Source: Puffinus mauretanicus (lineage: Eukaryota; Chordata; Aves; Procellariiformes; Procellariidae). From it: a DNA stretch of 64,000 nt. Made by a program: the position numbers and the translations under genes. The notes under the pieces are model-generated. The model was not told where the DNA came from, ran no database searches, and saw nothing but the letters and a program-made list of their open reading frames with translations. Where the stretch lies: the NCBI GenBank assembly GCA_023333565.1, contig JAJKFH010000913.1, positions 124,001-188,000 of the forward strand, written 5' to 3'. Positions 49,331 to 61,800 of this stretch are shown one piece after another (positions within the stretch are counted from its first letter, which is position 1; each line of letters begins with the position of its first letter).

Positions 49331-51265
49331 TGTCTTTAGACTATTACACAACTCTGAGATGCATTGAGAATTTTTTACAAGTACAACTTGATTTGCAAGC
49401 CTGAAAAAGAAAACATTGCGACCAATAAAAAAAGAAGGTACAGAAAACTTCCTTTTAGTATATATGCTTAAGCAAACACTGCTTGCAGTGTTTATCAGAA
49501 ACCTCTGAGAAGGAGACGTGTATTTCTAAATATTCCCATCTTAGAGGTCATAACCCAGCAGCTCACAAATATATTGCACACCCACGTGGGAACCCCTGTA
49601 GGTGGTTTAGTAGACTAAGTACCATTGGTCTTTTGTTCTCATTTTTGTAAGCTGTAAGCCTTTATCCTCCCCACCCTTCTCAAAAAACTAAAATATCAAG
49701 TGAATTCATCTATGAATCCTTTAGGCCTTTACCTCCCATGAAGTGTAACAACTAAGCAGTTAACATTTGTAAAGCATATAATACAAATTTTAAGATCCTT
49801 CAGAATGCATACGCAGCTCTGCTGAAGCTGTGTGCGTAGAGTTGGGCTTTATTTGAAATATTTTTTATTTGGTGCTTTTTAAAGGTGGCAGCAGCACAGT
49901 GATCTTATTCAGGCTGCTGGCTCCTCTCCTGTGGCAGCAAGAGAGTAGGAAAAACTGGAGAGGGCAGCCGCAGGAGATTACTTCTGGAAAGTTTATGATT
50001 AGACTTAAAATCTGTGTTTAAAAGTACTGGCTTGTGTGAACAAGGTCACTAAAATGAATTGCTCTTTCTTTTTTCTTTCTAAGTTAGGCTTTTCCTTTGT
50101 TCAGAAAAGAACATGAAAAAGAACCTTAAGAACAAAGGTCCTCAGATATATTTGTTGGTTTCCACCAGGGGTGATGGATCTGGGTATGGCTGACTGCAAG
50201 AACTGTCCTCAGACTCACTCTGCAGCTTCCTACTATGCACCCTGCAGTACTACTGCAATGTGACGCCCACATTTACTGTCCTCCTTCTGCCACCAGCACC
50301 CCATCCCCATGCGCAGGATACCTCAGTGCCCCCGTCAGTCGCTTAGGAAGGGCAGGAGAGAACAAGCTGCTCCTGCCCTCTCTAAGGGGTGGGACACCTC
50401 CCCATTACGCACAGGAGAATTGGAGCAGCCCTGCGCTAGAGCTAACTCCTCTCCTTTAGACAGGCCACAAACGTATCTGGGTTCGCAGGGGAATCAATAG
50501 ATGTCGATAGAAGTTTTTTTCTAAATCCTAAAGGTCAGTCCTGGGCACTGTAGCATGTTATCTTAAGGAAATAGTGAGTGAAAAATTTTCAACTGGAGAG
50601 ACGATTTACTGATTATATGGCTATGCAGAAGGTTTGGGGCTTGTATTTTCTTTTGTAATTGAAAGCTGAGAAAGATGCTTATTTACATTTCTGCAAATTA
50701 AGAAGACAGTGCCTATACGAGGAGAATTTTTTTCCCGCCAGTTGACTCAGAAGACACAATGTCTGCAGTGACTCAATCTCAGTGCTAAGCCTCTCTGTTG
50801 TCATTCATGGCATGTCCAATAAAAGTGATTTATTGCCTGGCTGCAAGTCAAGGCACTTGATCATTATCATCATTTTTTCCCCCACATCAACCTTTTCCCA
50901 TCTTATGCAAGTCCAAGCTAATTTAGATAAGGTCAAGATCTAGGCCACTCCTTAAAAGTTTTTAACATGGCTTTTCCTTCAGATCCTTCCATCTCATTCT
51001 TGAAACATCTTTTGTAGTATCCCCAAGGCAGAGCTGGAAGAGAAGGTTAGTAGATAATTCAGTAGTTAAGCTATCCTCCAGTATTTGATATGCCTCCAAG
51101 GCATTAAATTTTCGCTTGTATCTGTTAAATTGCTGGGAGCTTTCTTCAGTGGTTAATTATCTTTATGAAATATGTGGGGTTTGCAGTGATGCAGAACTTC
51201 TGCTCACATTATCATTCTAAAGGTGGACAAATAGATATTGTAGGCTTATCTCCGTAGTCTTTGAA
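49331..51265. other. Noncoding DNA with a small GC-rich patch
   Basis: The patch at about 50180-50470 is the most GC-rich part of the window (CCC and CTG words) and carries overlapping plus-strand frames of 74 and 63 codons with no known product. It is too short and too CpG-poor to call a CpG island promoter. The rest is anonymous. Confidence 0.55.
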
Positions 51266-51314
51266 ATGTGTGTGTATATGTATATATGTGTACATATACG
51301 TATATGTATATGTG
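51266..51314. repeat. 49-bp alternating purine-pyrimidine tract with 18-bp palindrome
   Basis: All 49 bases alternate purine and pyrimidine (a GT run, then TA/TG mixtures). TACATATACGTATATGTA at 51291-51308 is a perfect 18-bp palindrome. Such DNA is prone to cruciform extrusion and, where GT-rich, to Z-DNA. It is a compound microsatellite. Confidence 0.85.
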
Positions 51315-54300
51315 GAATAACAAAACAAATTAAAAGACTATTTAACCCTTCTTATAAATGTGACATGAACTTAAATCATCCCTTCCCCCCATTAGCTATG
51401 AATGCAGGAATCCTCTCTGAATATTTCTTCTCGTGTTTAGTGTGAAAAGCAAAGCAGGAACAAGATTTTTAAAGGATTTTTTTCCCAAACCATCCCCACA
51501 GACATTTTCTGAAAAGGATAATCCATCTTAAAACACGTTGACTTGCAAATTCGTCATGCCTTTGGCAGATCTGAAGAACGCTGCAGCAACTAAAGAGCCA
51601 CCAGATGTAGTTCTTTCCTCCAGCAATATCCTGGGGAATTTTATAGGGTTGGTGGTGGGCTTTGTGGACTGTTTTGACTGGCCAGCTAAGGGTAGAGGAC
51701 AGTACAGGCATAGTACGAGGGACAGAAACAACCGTCTGCACTTTATGGAACGATGAGGGAGGGAGGAATTACTATGCATAATTTTTTCCCTTAAATCACA
51801 ACTTGCAAGGAGGATGAGTGTTCTTTGTGCATATTCCCGTCCTGAGTGCACTGAGACATCCCAGCTTTTTTCAGTGGCTCAGCAGTGAATTATTTCTGTG
51901 TTTTTAAATATATCAGTCAAGGTCTCTAAAAAAACACCTATTTTGCCAGACTGATTTGAAATCTTTTTGTTGCAATTTCTGATGGTATCTTACAGAAAAT
52001 GAAAGTATCTTATTCACAGAGCCACTTAGCATTTTCCAGTCCATTATAACAATGCTAACATTACTCATATCACCACTGTGATACAGAGTAAAATCAATAT
52101 GATTATAATTACTAATAGCCTGTGCTTCTGTTATGTAAGACTGCCATTGCACATATGGTGGACCTGAGGCAAATTTAGGTGTCACTGAATTAAGTTTGGT
52201 TTGTGTTTGTAATGAAGGTTTTCACATCCTAGGAAAGCAAGCTGTACTGTATTCTGCAGAGCTCTTTAGAGGCTGCTGTGTAGATATATGATGTGATTGT
52301 TTGATATTTTCTTTGAAATGGATCTGCATTGAAAGACTACCGTGTAATGCATATGAAGAGGGGCCAAAAAAGGGAGTATGTGCACTCCTAATTCTGGAAC
52401 ACACTGAGTCATGCCTGGTAGAAGTAATAAACAGCAGGTAAAGCCAGCATCTGAGACACTTGGGACCAGCATGCTATTTCTCAGGAAGCAGGTTGAGTTT
52501 TGTTTGTCTGTAACCAGCTTAAACGATGCACTATTTTTTTCCTCTCTGACTCCTTAATTTCTGCAGTAGGGCTAGGCTGTGTTGCCAAGGCCAGCATTGC
52601 TGACCAAAGAATTCTCGGCCTAATGCATATAAGGCAAAGATGGACCACTAATAAAGGGACACAGTAATAGGCTTTCTGCCACTTTAACTCCACTCCTATA
52701 AATTGCAAATCTGAACAACGGCTGAGTAAGCAAGATTATCTTTACTTCAGCTTGTTGGATGATGAGCATGTAGATACTCTACTCAGCACATTTGAGAGTA
52801 GCTGAATTTCTGCTCTTTACCATACTGTAAATCTGCAGTGTCATACCCTAGATCCAGAATTTGCCAAGTGCTTTTCTTTTTTAGTTCAAAGAACTACATT
52901 GAGTTAATTTGCTTTTCTCATGCTCCTCCTTTTCATGATCATTCACATGGTTCTGTTCTGCTAGTCAGTTCCTCAGGGGAGAGCAGGGAAAGGAATGCAC
53001 TTCAAAGTTTTATGAGGGTACACTCACAGAGGCTTAATATTAAATTTAGACTTGAAGATACGTATGCCATTTCTTCATTTCTATTCTGCTATGCAGCTCT
53101 CTAACTCTGGAGTATTGAAAATACCAAGAAAGTTCAGAATGTGGCTTAATTTTTAGAGAAACTGTGCTTAAAAAGGGAGTATACCTGAGGTAACAAACTA
53201 CTTAAAGATATTCTGTGAGCAAAAGAAAATACGTGTCAGATAAATTATTTGTTGTGAATTGTTTGCCTTTGGCTCCTTAAACAAAAAAAAACCAAAAAAA
53301 CCCCAACCATGTTTTGTAGTTAGTTCTGAACTTTTTTCTATTTTTAATTTCAATATTTGTCTTATAAACTGCTAGGTGTTTCTGTGAGCAAACTTGTGAA
53401 TTCAGCTTCCAAACACAACCCCAACAGTGAAAATTATTTAAGTTACAATTAAGTTACAATAAGCTATCTACTGAAAGAAAAGACCAGTGTTATTTTCGTC
53501 CTGAGGCTAAAAGTGTCTCTCTAGCAACTGGAAATAAGAGTTAAGCTTGCCAAGAGTTCCTTGTGAAGCAGATGGAGAGGCAACTAACAACCTTGTTGTT
53601 GTTGAAATCTTGTTGGTAAGCCTTCTGAGCATCCACAGAGCTCCCAGAGTTACCTATCAAATTAACTTGATCGCTGCGCTATATGAAAGTATTCTTCAGT
53701 CTTGTCAATGACTCTTGCAATTTTGCACCCTTCCCACTCCCCAAGTTCTGAACAAACAGTTAAACTCTCAATTATCTTTCCATGCGCTTAAGAGTGATTA
53801 CAGGTCTGTGGCTGATTCCTGGACAACTTTGATGGCCATGTGCATCTTCTTTTCTTATGGGCTTTACATTTTTTTTACTGATATTCGAAAGACACCCAAG
53901 AATGTGATAATTATGTGCCTGCAAACTTCTAATGACTACATAAAATAGTATCATATATGGCTGCATGCACTGAAGGATAGAAAAGGCAAATGTTTGATTG
54001 TTGAATAAGACTTGTTTGCAGAATGCAGAGAAGGAAACAGCCATGGACTCTGCCGGCATTCTTAGATGCAAAACGTGATCCAAAAGCTGGTTGTAAGATG
54101 ATGCCATCAGTCTGCCTTTTCTTGCTGCCTGTGGGTTCTGAATATAAATCACAAGCTGTGTATGCTTCAGCCGATCCTCTTTGTTCCCACTGTGACCTTA
54201 AAGTAAATGTATTGTTTTTTCATTTATATTTAAGAACAGTTGAAAGTATGTTGGGACTTGCTTCCCTATCCACATAAACTAAATCAATATTTCAGACACA

Positions 54301-55253
54301 TTCTGTGGTACCAATTAACTGTTCCCCATCAGAAGTAATGTTGTCTGCATTACAAGTTACCACACCATCCATTCTGTTTGTTTCTTATTCTCTCAAGTGG
54401 GCAACCAACAAAAGTGGAATCAGAAGTTTATTTAACTGACATTTCTTCCTTTTCAGTTGCAAGAAAACTGTGTCTATACAGAAAGCACACTGTGAAGTGA
54501 GTAGATATGTAGGTATAAAGTCATTGATGCTCTCCGTCTGCTTCCACTACATGGTACTGAGTATTCAGACCTGTGTCTGTGTGTCAGTTTAATTATTAAA
54601 AGCTTCTCAGTCCACAAAGCCAAATTATGCTCTTTGATATGCATGGAACCCCTTCTCTGAAGCAAGAGAAACCATAGCTACTCAATTGTACGTAATGTGG
54701 CCTTCAAGGACTGCAATGTTCACAAGAAGCCAAGAGTGAAGGTAGCCTGTATTTTCAGAGTGGGCAGGCTTTAGGAATTGCAAAGCAATGTGTTCCCGCA
54801 AGAGGTAAGAGTGAAATTTCAAACCTGTCTGGAGGACATAGGTGGCCAAGTCTTGCAGGCAGCTTTGAAAAGCACAGCCTCAAGCTCTGCGTATTGAGGC
54901 ATTCATCGTTACCATTTTCATTGTAAACTCTGGGCCAGCTTGTAGCAAGTTGCAGGAAGGACAGATGGTGCAAGGAGCCCTTTTTCTCCTGCTGGATGTA
55001 CAGAAGAGTAACGCATGAATTGTTTGCACCAGAGAGAGAAAATGCAGCTGGCGTCTTGCAGATCGCTTATTTTGGTGTGGTTATGAATTTTATTCTTCCA
55101 TGTTCAGGTTTTATAGATAAGACTCAGTGAAAAAAGCAAGATTATATATTCTCAGATAAGAAGAGCGTGTGCTAGATACGGGAGCAAAGACAGTGGATAT
55201 AAACATACAAGCAGTGGTCAAAAATCTAAAGTAGTATTCTGCACTAATGTAGT
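51315..55253. other. Noncoding DNA, no gene seen
   Basis: At 51469-51851 two minus-strand frames (90 and 107 codons) and one plus-strand frame (72 codons) overlap without known products. A 126-codon minus-strand frame at 53772-54152 is anonymous. An exact 11-bp tandem duplication, AAGTTACAATT, then AAGTTACAATA with one base changed, lies at 53440-53461. An A-rich run with CC interruptions lies at 53281-53304. Confidence 0.65.
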
Positions 55254-55380
55254 CTTGTTCTTAGTCAATCTAAAATCTGTTTTGGGGGCAAATTTTCAGT
55301 AAATGATTAAGAATTTCAAATATTTTATTAAAAATGAAAGATCTATAAAGGGACCTATGTAGCATCCATAATAATTTCAT
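55254..55380 (+). repeat. Left arm of 127-bp inverted repeat
   Basis: This arm is the reverse complement of 55767-55893 over 127 bp without gaps. The only difference is at 55305, where a G faces an A at 55842. Outside the arms the match ends at once (one mismatch, then two matching bases). The arm has no transposon similarity that I recognise and no open frame worth reporting. Confidence 0.95.
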
Positions 55381-55766
55381 TATTATGATTTAAATTAAAA
55401 ATTAAATTAAAAATTAAAATTGGTTGAGAAACACACAATTTATGGAAAATATTTTTAACAGGAAATTTATTTATTTATTTTTAAAAAGCTATTTTTGACC
55501 CAAGCCCATTTGGCAGAGGAATGCTGTGTGGACAGAAGGATTTCAGATCTGTATGGAAAGTAAAAATTGTTCACGGAAAGAAATATCATTCATTCCATGA
55601 AAGGAGGTAAGAGATTTCTTCTCAACTTTAGATAGAAAGGGGCCTGGCTTAGTAAAGAAGTTATTTTCTTAAAAATGCATTCAAGATTCAATTATTAGCA
55701 AATGCCATTTGAATTTGTTGAGTGGTTTCAGATTCATTAAAAAAATGAAGATTTTCAATGAATATG
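55381..55766. other. 386-bp spacer between inverted-repeat arms
   Basis: The spacer starts with two exact copies of a 12-bp unit, TAAATTAAAAAT (55391-55402 and 55403-55414), plus a partial third. It continues with unique AT-rich sequence including a TTTATTTATTTATTT run near 55466. No gene is visible. It would be the loop if an RNA spanning the repeat folded. Confidence 0.85.
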
Positions 55767-55893
55767 ATGAAATTATTATGGATGCTACATAGGTCCCTTT
55801 ATAGATCTTTCATTTTTAATAAAATATTTGAAATTCTTAATAATTTACTGAAAATTTGCCCCCAAAACAGATTTTAGATTGACTAAGAACAAG
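55767..55893 (-). repeat. Right arm of 127-bp inverted repeat
   Basis: Reverse complement of 55254-55380, identical at 126 of 127 positions. Sequence beyond 55893 is a T-rich stretch with no resemblance to the left flank. I see no clear target-site duplication around the 640-bp unit. Confidence 0.95.
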
Positions 55894-58800
55894 GCTTTTT
55901 TGTTATTTCATTAAAAAACAAATTCATGTATAAATATAGATATATATACACATATAAAAGAAGGCCCTTTTCCCCTCCACACCTCTAGAAGACACCTGGG
56001 ATAGCTGTGTAGTTGATTGCATTAGCACACTCCTATCCTTTTTTCTCAGTATTTCCATGTCTGTTATCTATATACCTTCACATTTGCTCATGTGTGTTCT
56101 CTGGCTTCGAGCTCCTATGTCAGCGTGGTTTCAGTATGAACAATACTGTAAGCCATTCTGCTGGCATTTCCAAAGAAGAATTTCTCATTGAGGGACTCTC
56201 AAGTAGCAGAGAGGGAATAGGGCAAATTAATCCCGACAGTGTCAACGCTAATTTCTCACAAAAGAGCTAGGGACAAGTACAGGGATAACGTGATGCGATG
56301 TGGAACAGCCCCATCACAATCCTGAAGCCTCTGTCATTCTTTAGAGGCAATCTGTAATGGCACTGCTCTGGCCAGGGCTTGCTGTATATCTGTATGCCCC
56401 ACTCATTGGAACAGCAGTTACGTTTTGATCCTAGCTAGCTCACACCGAGTGCCTAAGGTATGTGCACATCATGACTCTTTTGTTTGAAGTGTGTTCTGTG
56501 CAAATCTGTTGGCAAAAGAAGAATCTTTCTCATCTCATGCTTATTCCTACAACTGCAACCACAGAGAAGCATCATGCTATATGCAAGCGAATTGATCTCT
56601 TAGAACGGAGACAATTTCCTGTTTTCAAGAACCTATAATGAGATTAGGAAAAAAAAACCACACAAATTTAGTAAATTCACTAAGGAGATTATTGAACTGA
56701 AGTCAGACAAACTTGAAAGCGTATTTCCTGTTTGTCCCACATTATAACTTTCCATTATTAGTTTGCCAGGGCTGACGTGGTGGAAGTTTTTCTGCAGAAG
56801 GTATTTGGCACTTCCCTTCTTTAGACAAAAGATACAAATATTGACAAACAGAAAGTCATATACAAATATACATACAGGTCAAATATCTATTTTTCTCCTG
56901 GAGAATACAAACCAATCTACTCAAGATACACCAGATCCCTTAGGTGATGTAAATTTGACCCAAGTCTGTGGATTTACACTGCCACGCAGCTGTGGCTTTG
57001 GCTCTGGCATACAGGCAAAGAATTTAGAAGCCTGAAGCCTCCTGAGAAGTTAGGCTCCCCATAAGAGAGGCATCTGTGGTGCTTCAGTTTGAATTCTGAA
57101 AGGTTTCAAGGTTGTGATGGAGCAGCTCTGTATAGTATCACCTCATTCCCACTTCTGAGACACATAATTTCCTCCTTAAATCTAGTTCCTTTGTAGGCAA
57201 CATTTTCAAACAACTGCATCTTAAAAATATTCCATATTTGCAGTTGCCCAAGCTGAGAATGTGTAAAGAAGCAGTAATAGTTTCAAAAATAAAGTTTGAA
57301 ATAGCTAAATAAATACAGACAGTTTGGAAATAACGCATTTACGTATGCATAATAATGTGTCAAGTGAAATAAGTACTTCACATCCATTTTTTCACAAAGT
57401 AAAGCAAAAAAACCCACAACACCATATACTGCATGCAGTTTTCCTCCTAAATAATATGTCCGTTACAGCTTAAAGCATACTTAAAATTGTGCGCGTGCTT
57501 ATTGTTTTCTCCATGCTTTGGTCAGACCCAGATTTGCCTGCGCCAATTGGAGTACAGTGGATCCATTCAGATGTGGAAGCTTGTGGATAACGTACTGGGT
57601 AATTTGTTACCTGACATGTATATCACGTGACACTTGGCCTTACGTTCCGCACTCACCGTGTTTCGGTTTCCTAAGAAAGTTGGAAGCGTTGCTTCTGACG
57701 GGGGGAGTTGAGAGGGCTTGGACCTTTCTACCTGAGATGACCCTACGATAGCTGTGGTCTACAGAAATGCTGAATTCCCTTGAGATAAAAGCAGGCTGCT
57801 CAAAAAAGTGTCTCTCTTACAGATTTGTACTCAGCTTCTACTTTCCTTCCTGAAGTACTTATAAGGCTTTTTGCACTTTTGCAGCTGCAGTCGCAGAAGC
57901 TTTATGCTGTCTTGCTGGCAGGAATCTCAAAACAGCAGGTGCTGCCAGTGTGGGCTTTTCAGCGTGTGCTAACCTCTGTGCTACTCTGGTTCTAGGTTAG
58001 CTATCTTAAACCCAGTTTACAGCTAAATGTAAACCACAGAAGTAGATTTTAAATGCATCGCACACTTTCCAGCAGAGCAGTTTCATGTGATTACAGCATG
58101 CTGCAAGTGAGATGAGCCCAGAGCCCAAATGGACTGGGAGCCTTTCTTTCTGGCTCACTGTTTCACTCCCGCAGTATGTGAGGGTTCTCCTAAGATGCTG
58201 GATTGCTGATAACTAAACAGTGAATCCTAACTCTAAAAAATTACATCAGAATGGGGCATCTGTGGTTTGGTTTTGGGTTTTTTTTTAGTATATTTACTCT
58301 AGAATAAGGGAGGCATTATATCTATTCAGGAGATGTGAACTTTCCTTTTATCCTATAGCTCTCATTTTCAACCTTCAATTCGCTAGGCTGAAGCTATGGA
58401 GAGTTAGCCTTTGTCTTGAGAAGGTCTGAAGTTACTCATCAAACAATTATACGTTTCTTCCAATACAAAGTATTCCAAGATGCTAAAAGCCGTTTAGTAC
58501 TAGGGACAAGTCCCTGTGTAAAATGGTGTTTCTTTAAAGATGGCTGGGTAAATCAGTGTTAAGCCTTGTCTGCAGATACATCACTGCCTCACTCTACCCG
58601 ATTTCTCTCTCTCACAATACCCAGGAACCTGTGACGGATCAGAATAAGTGTTTAACACTATCTTGAGGTTTCACTGACTGATGGGTAGCTGAGTCTAAGA
58701 GAAACATTTTTACTGAACAGTGTGAGAACAGAGGACTACTATTTCAGTTTTGTTTACTTACTCAGTTAGTACCACAGAAAGTCAAAGTACTGTCAAGGCC

Positions 58801-61800
58801 CCATGAAGATACAGCTTGTAAGCTTGCCTGGTAGGTTTTCTGTCTGTCACACAACTGTCAGTGTGTTTGTTAGGCTTGTTTCAAAGAAACGGCTCTAAAT
58901 GCAGAAAGAAAACCATGCCACTGGACTCGTTCAGTGTAAAAGGTTGGCTGCACTCTTACCAGCTACTGGTTTCACTGCATTACTGACCTACTTTAGTTTC
59001 CAGAAATTTTTTTTTCTAGTAGTAATTTTTAGTTACCATTAATGCTGCAACTATCCTCCGTGGGAGTGTTTAACAATGAAAAATGCACGTAGAAAATTAC
59101 TGGAATTTAAATGAAAGACAAAGCATGCAGAAAAGTAATACGATCAGGAAAATTTTTCATATCCTTTCATGGGCGAAGAATATTGAGTGCAAATTGGTAT
59201 TTCAAAGTTCAGGTTAAATTCAGATCACGATGGCTGAGGAATATAGTATATCAGTTGTAAGGGAAGATGAGTTGCAGCTCAAATGGTGATTGTGTCAGAT
59301 AAACAGGCAGTATCTTGAAGGTTGCTTATAAGTTTGTTTAAGTATTTGTAGCTATACTTCATCATTAAGGGAAAGTCTGAATGGATATAGGTCCATCTTC
59401 ACATACTGTGCACCAGTACCTTCCTATACGTTGTAAAGAATGTAACAAGATTGATTGGCAATGACTGCTCTGTTCATGGGAAGCATGGGAAACTTTGAAA
59501 GATGAATGACTGAAAAAAAAGTGAAAGTGGTATGCTGCTATCTGTCCAGTTATTAGCAAATGCATGCAGAGTTGCTCCATTTAATTCACTTTTCTCTAAT
59601 GGGGAGTCACGTCCAAGAAATAGCCCAAAACCTTGATATAAACCCTTTTGGAACAGCTGCTCAATCCCAGCAGAGGATGACGAGGCAGCCTCCCCTATTT
59701 ACAAAGAACAGAGTCCTGCTAGACTCCAATTTGCTCTGCGCTAAGCGCTGACCTCAACACCCACTGGGAGAAGGGAATTTGAAACTCAGAGTTACTCAGC
59801 ACTGCATAGGATTAAAGGCTCCAGTTTCAGTCTATTTAAATGCATGCTCAAACTTTTTTTGGTGCCTTGAATTAGATTATCAAAATGGAATTAAATTTGA
59901 GAACGCCAAAATTTAATGTGAAATGGAACTCTTATTTTCTTGCCTGCCTCAATTATGACAAAAAGACCCATGTGCTTTTTGTACTTTCATGGCAAGTGCC
60001 CAGTGCAAAGAAAAAAGACTATAACAAAAATTAAGAGCTTCCCTTTGCTGGACTCCCTAGTAGCACTCTAACTTTGAGCAGATTGGCATCCACAGCTCCA
60101 GCTTCAAACCCTAAAAGAAAGTGGCTTTGTCTGATAGTTTTATTATATGTTATTAAACTACATGCAATGAGAGAAGTGGTGATTTAGTGGATCTGCAGTG
60201 CTTTACTGACTCAAGTTCAGATTATAACAGACTGCTAACCCCTATTTCTCACCTGTAACTCCAACCTATAAATTATAAACATGCTGGCACAATCATTATA
60301 TTATTTTTTTTTTATAGCTCTCAATTTACAACTCTGGCTGTCCTTGAGCTGGTTCTTTGTATTTGTTACAGTCTCCTGAGGGAGGATTCATTGACTAGTG
60401 ACTCCACATTTTAGCTTAGAGAAAATTCAGTCTCATTCTGGTATCTTCAGTTTTTCACAAGACCTTACTGTTCCTCATTGATTATATACTGAGGATTAAT
60501 TATGCTGTCACTTAATGTATTTACATGCTTGGACAATGTATTGGCTCACTTATTCTAGTATGGTCAGCATTTTTCCCTGGTATGGGGCATGTTTGTTTAT
60601 TAATTGCTGGAGAAGCAACATGTTGCTGTTAGAAAGAATGGAAGTGATCGGTTAGCAAAGTTGTATTTATTCCCTCAATAAATCTATGAAGATAATTTTC
60701 TCTTGCTACTCAAAGAACTGGGATGCCTACATCTTTTGCTTTGAAGGCATCAGAAAAATTGGTGTTTCATGAAAGAAGATTACTCTCTGGTGGGTTGTTT
60801 TACACAGGTCAGTGCACTGTCCAGAGAAATGTGATATTATCTGAATCTGCTTTTTCAAATACATGACAAAAGAAGCGTGATCAAATATGGGAAATGTGTG
60901 ATACGGATTCTTTTAGTAGTCCATTCATCTTGCAGAACTTTAAAGATAGAAAGATAGGTGGATGTTAAATATATAATTTAAAATGTTTCTCAAAGAAGTT
61001 CAGGAAGAGAAAGTAAGATTTAAAATAACGAAGAACTAGGTACTTTGGTACACTGAGACTGCTGCTAGTTCAGAGCCTAACCATCTACTCCTTTAAGAAA
61101 TCCATACAAGAGCTAAAAGAGAGGACATCCCAGAAGGTTTTCTCCACAAAATGTTGTGCTTTTGGAGGGGACCACATCATCATTGTCGTTTCCTCCACTT
61201 GCTTCTCCAGAGGCTGTTTAGGCATAGCCTCAAAGTTGTTAGGAAAATGCTAGAAAGCCAGTGCCATTTACAGAAAAGATTTGTGCTGTACTGTCAAGCC
61301 AGTTCCCTAGCACAACTTAATATCTCTATACTCAGATGCATATACATCTTACTATTTATACGGTATACACCTTCTGTGAAAAATGGTTCCTGTCCATGAT
61401 GTGAACTGTGGGGGAAGCACTGAGATGAAATGTCATTGAGATATTGCCTGACATTGTGATATATTGCCACCTAAAATTACAGAGAGGCAACTGAGAGCCA
61501 TATGGCCTCCGGGCTGAGTAGCAATGTCGAGTCTGAACATTTGTCCCTCTCAGTCCTTCCAGCAGGTCCCCCTTTTGGATCTGGACTTTTGAGATCCTAG
61601 TAAAAGGGAATTCTGCTGCATGAAAAGTATGAACATGTGGGCAGATACTCCAGAAATGTGTTCTGAAGGTTGTCTTATTAACTTGGTAATAAATAAACAT
61701 TGTATAGAGGTTGAACTAGGAGGTCAGGAGGAGGTACAGCTTTGCTTCTATTGCAAAAAGCAGAAAATCCATCACTAATGTTCCTTCTTGGATGCTGTGG

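Noticed and set aside
56280..56295. CAGGGATAACG, similar to a homing-endonuclease site core
   Set aside because: Partial chance match in vertebrate DNA; no intron or endonuclease gene.
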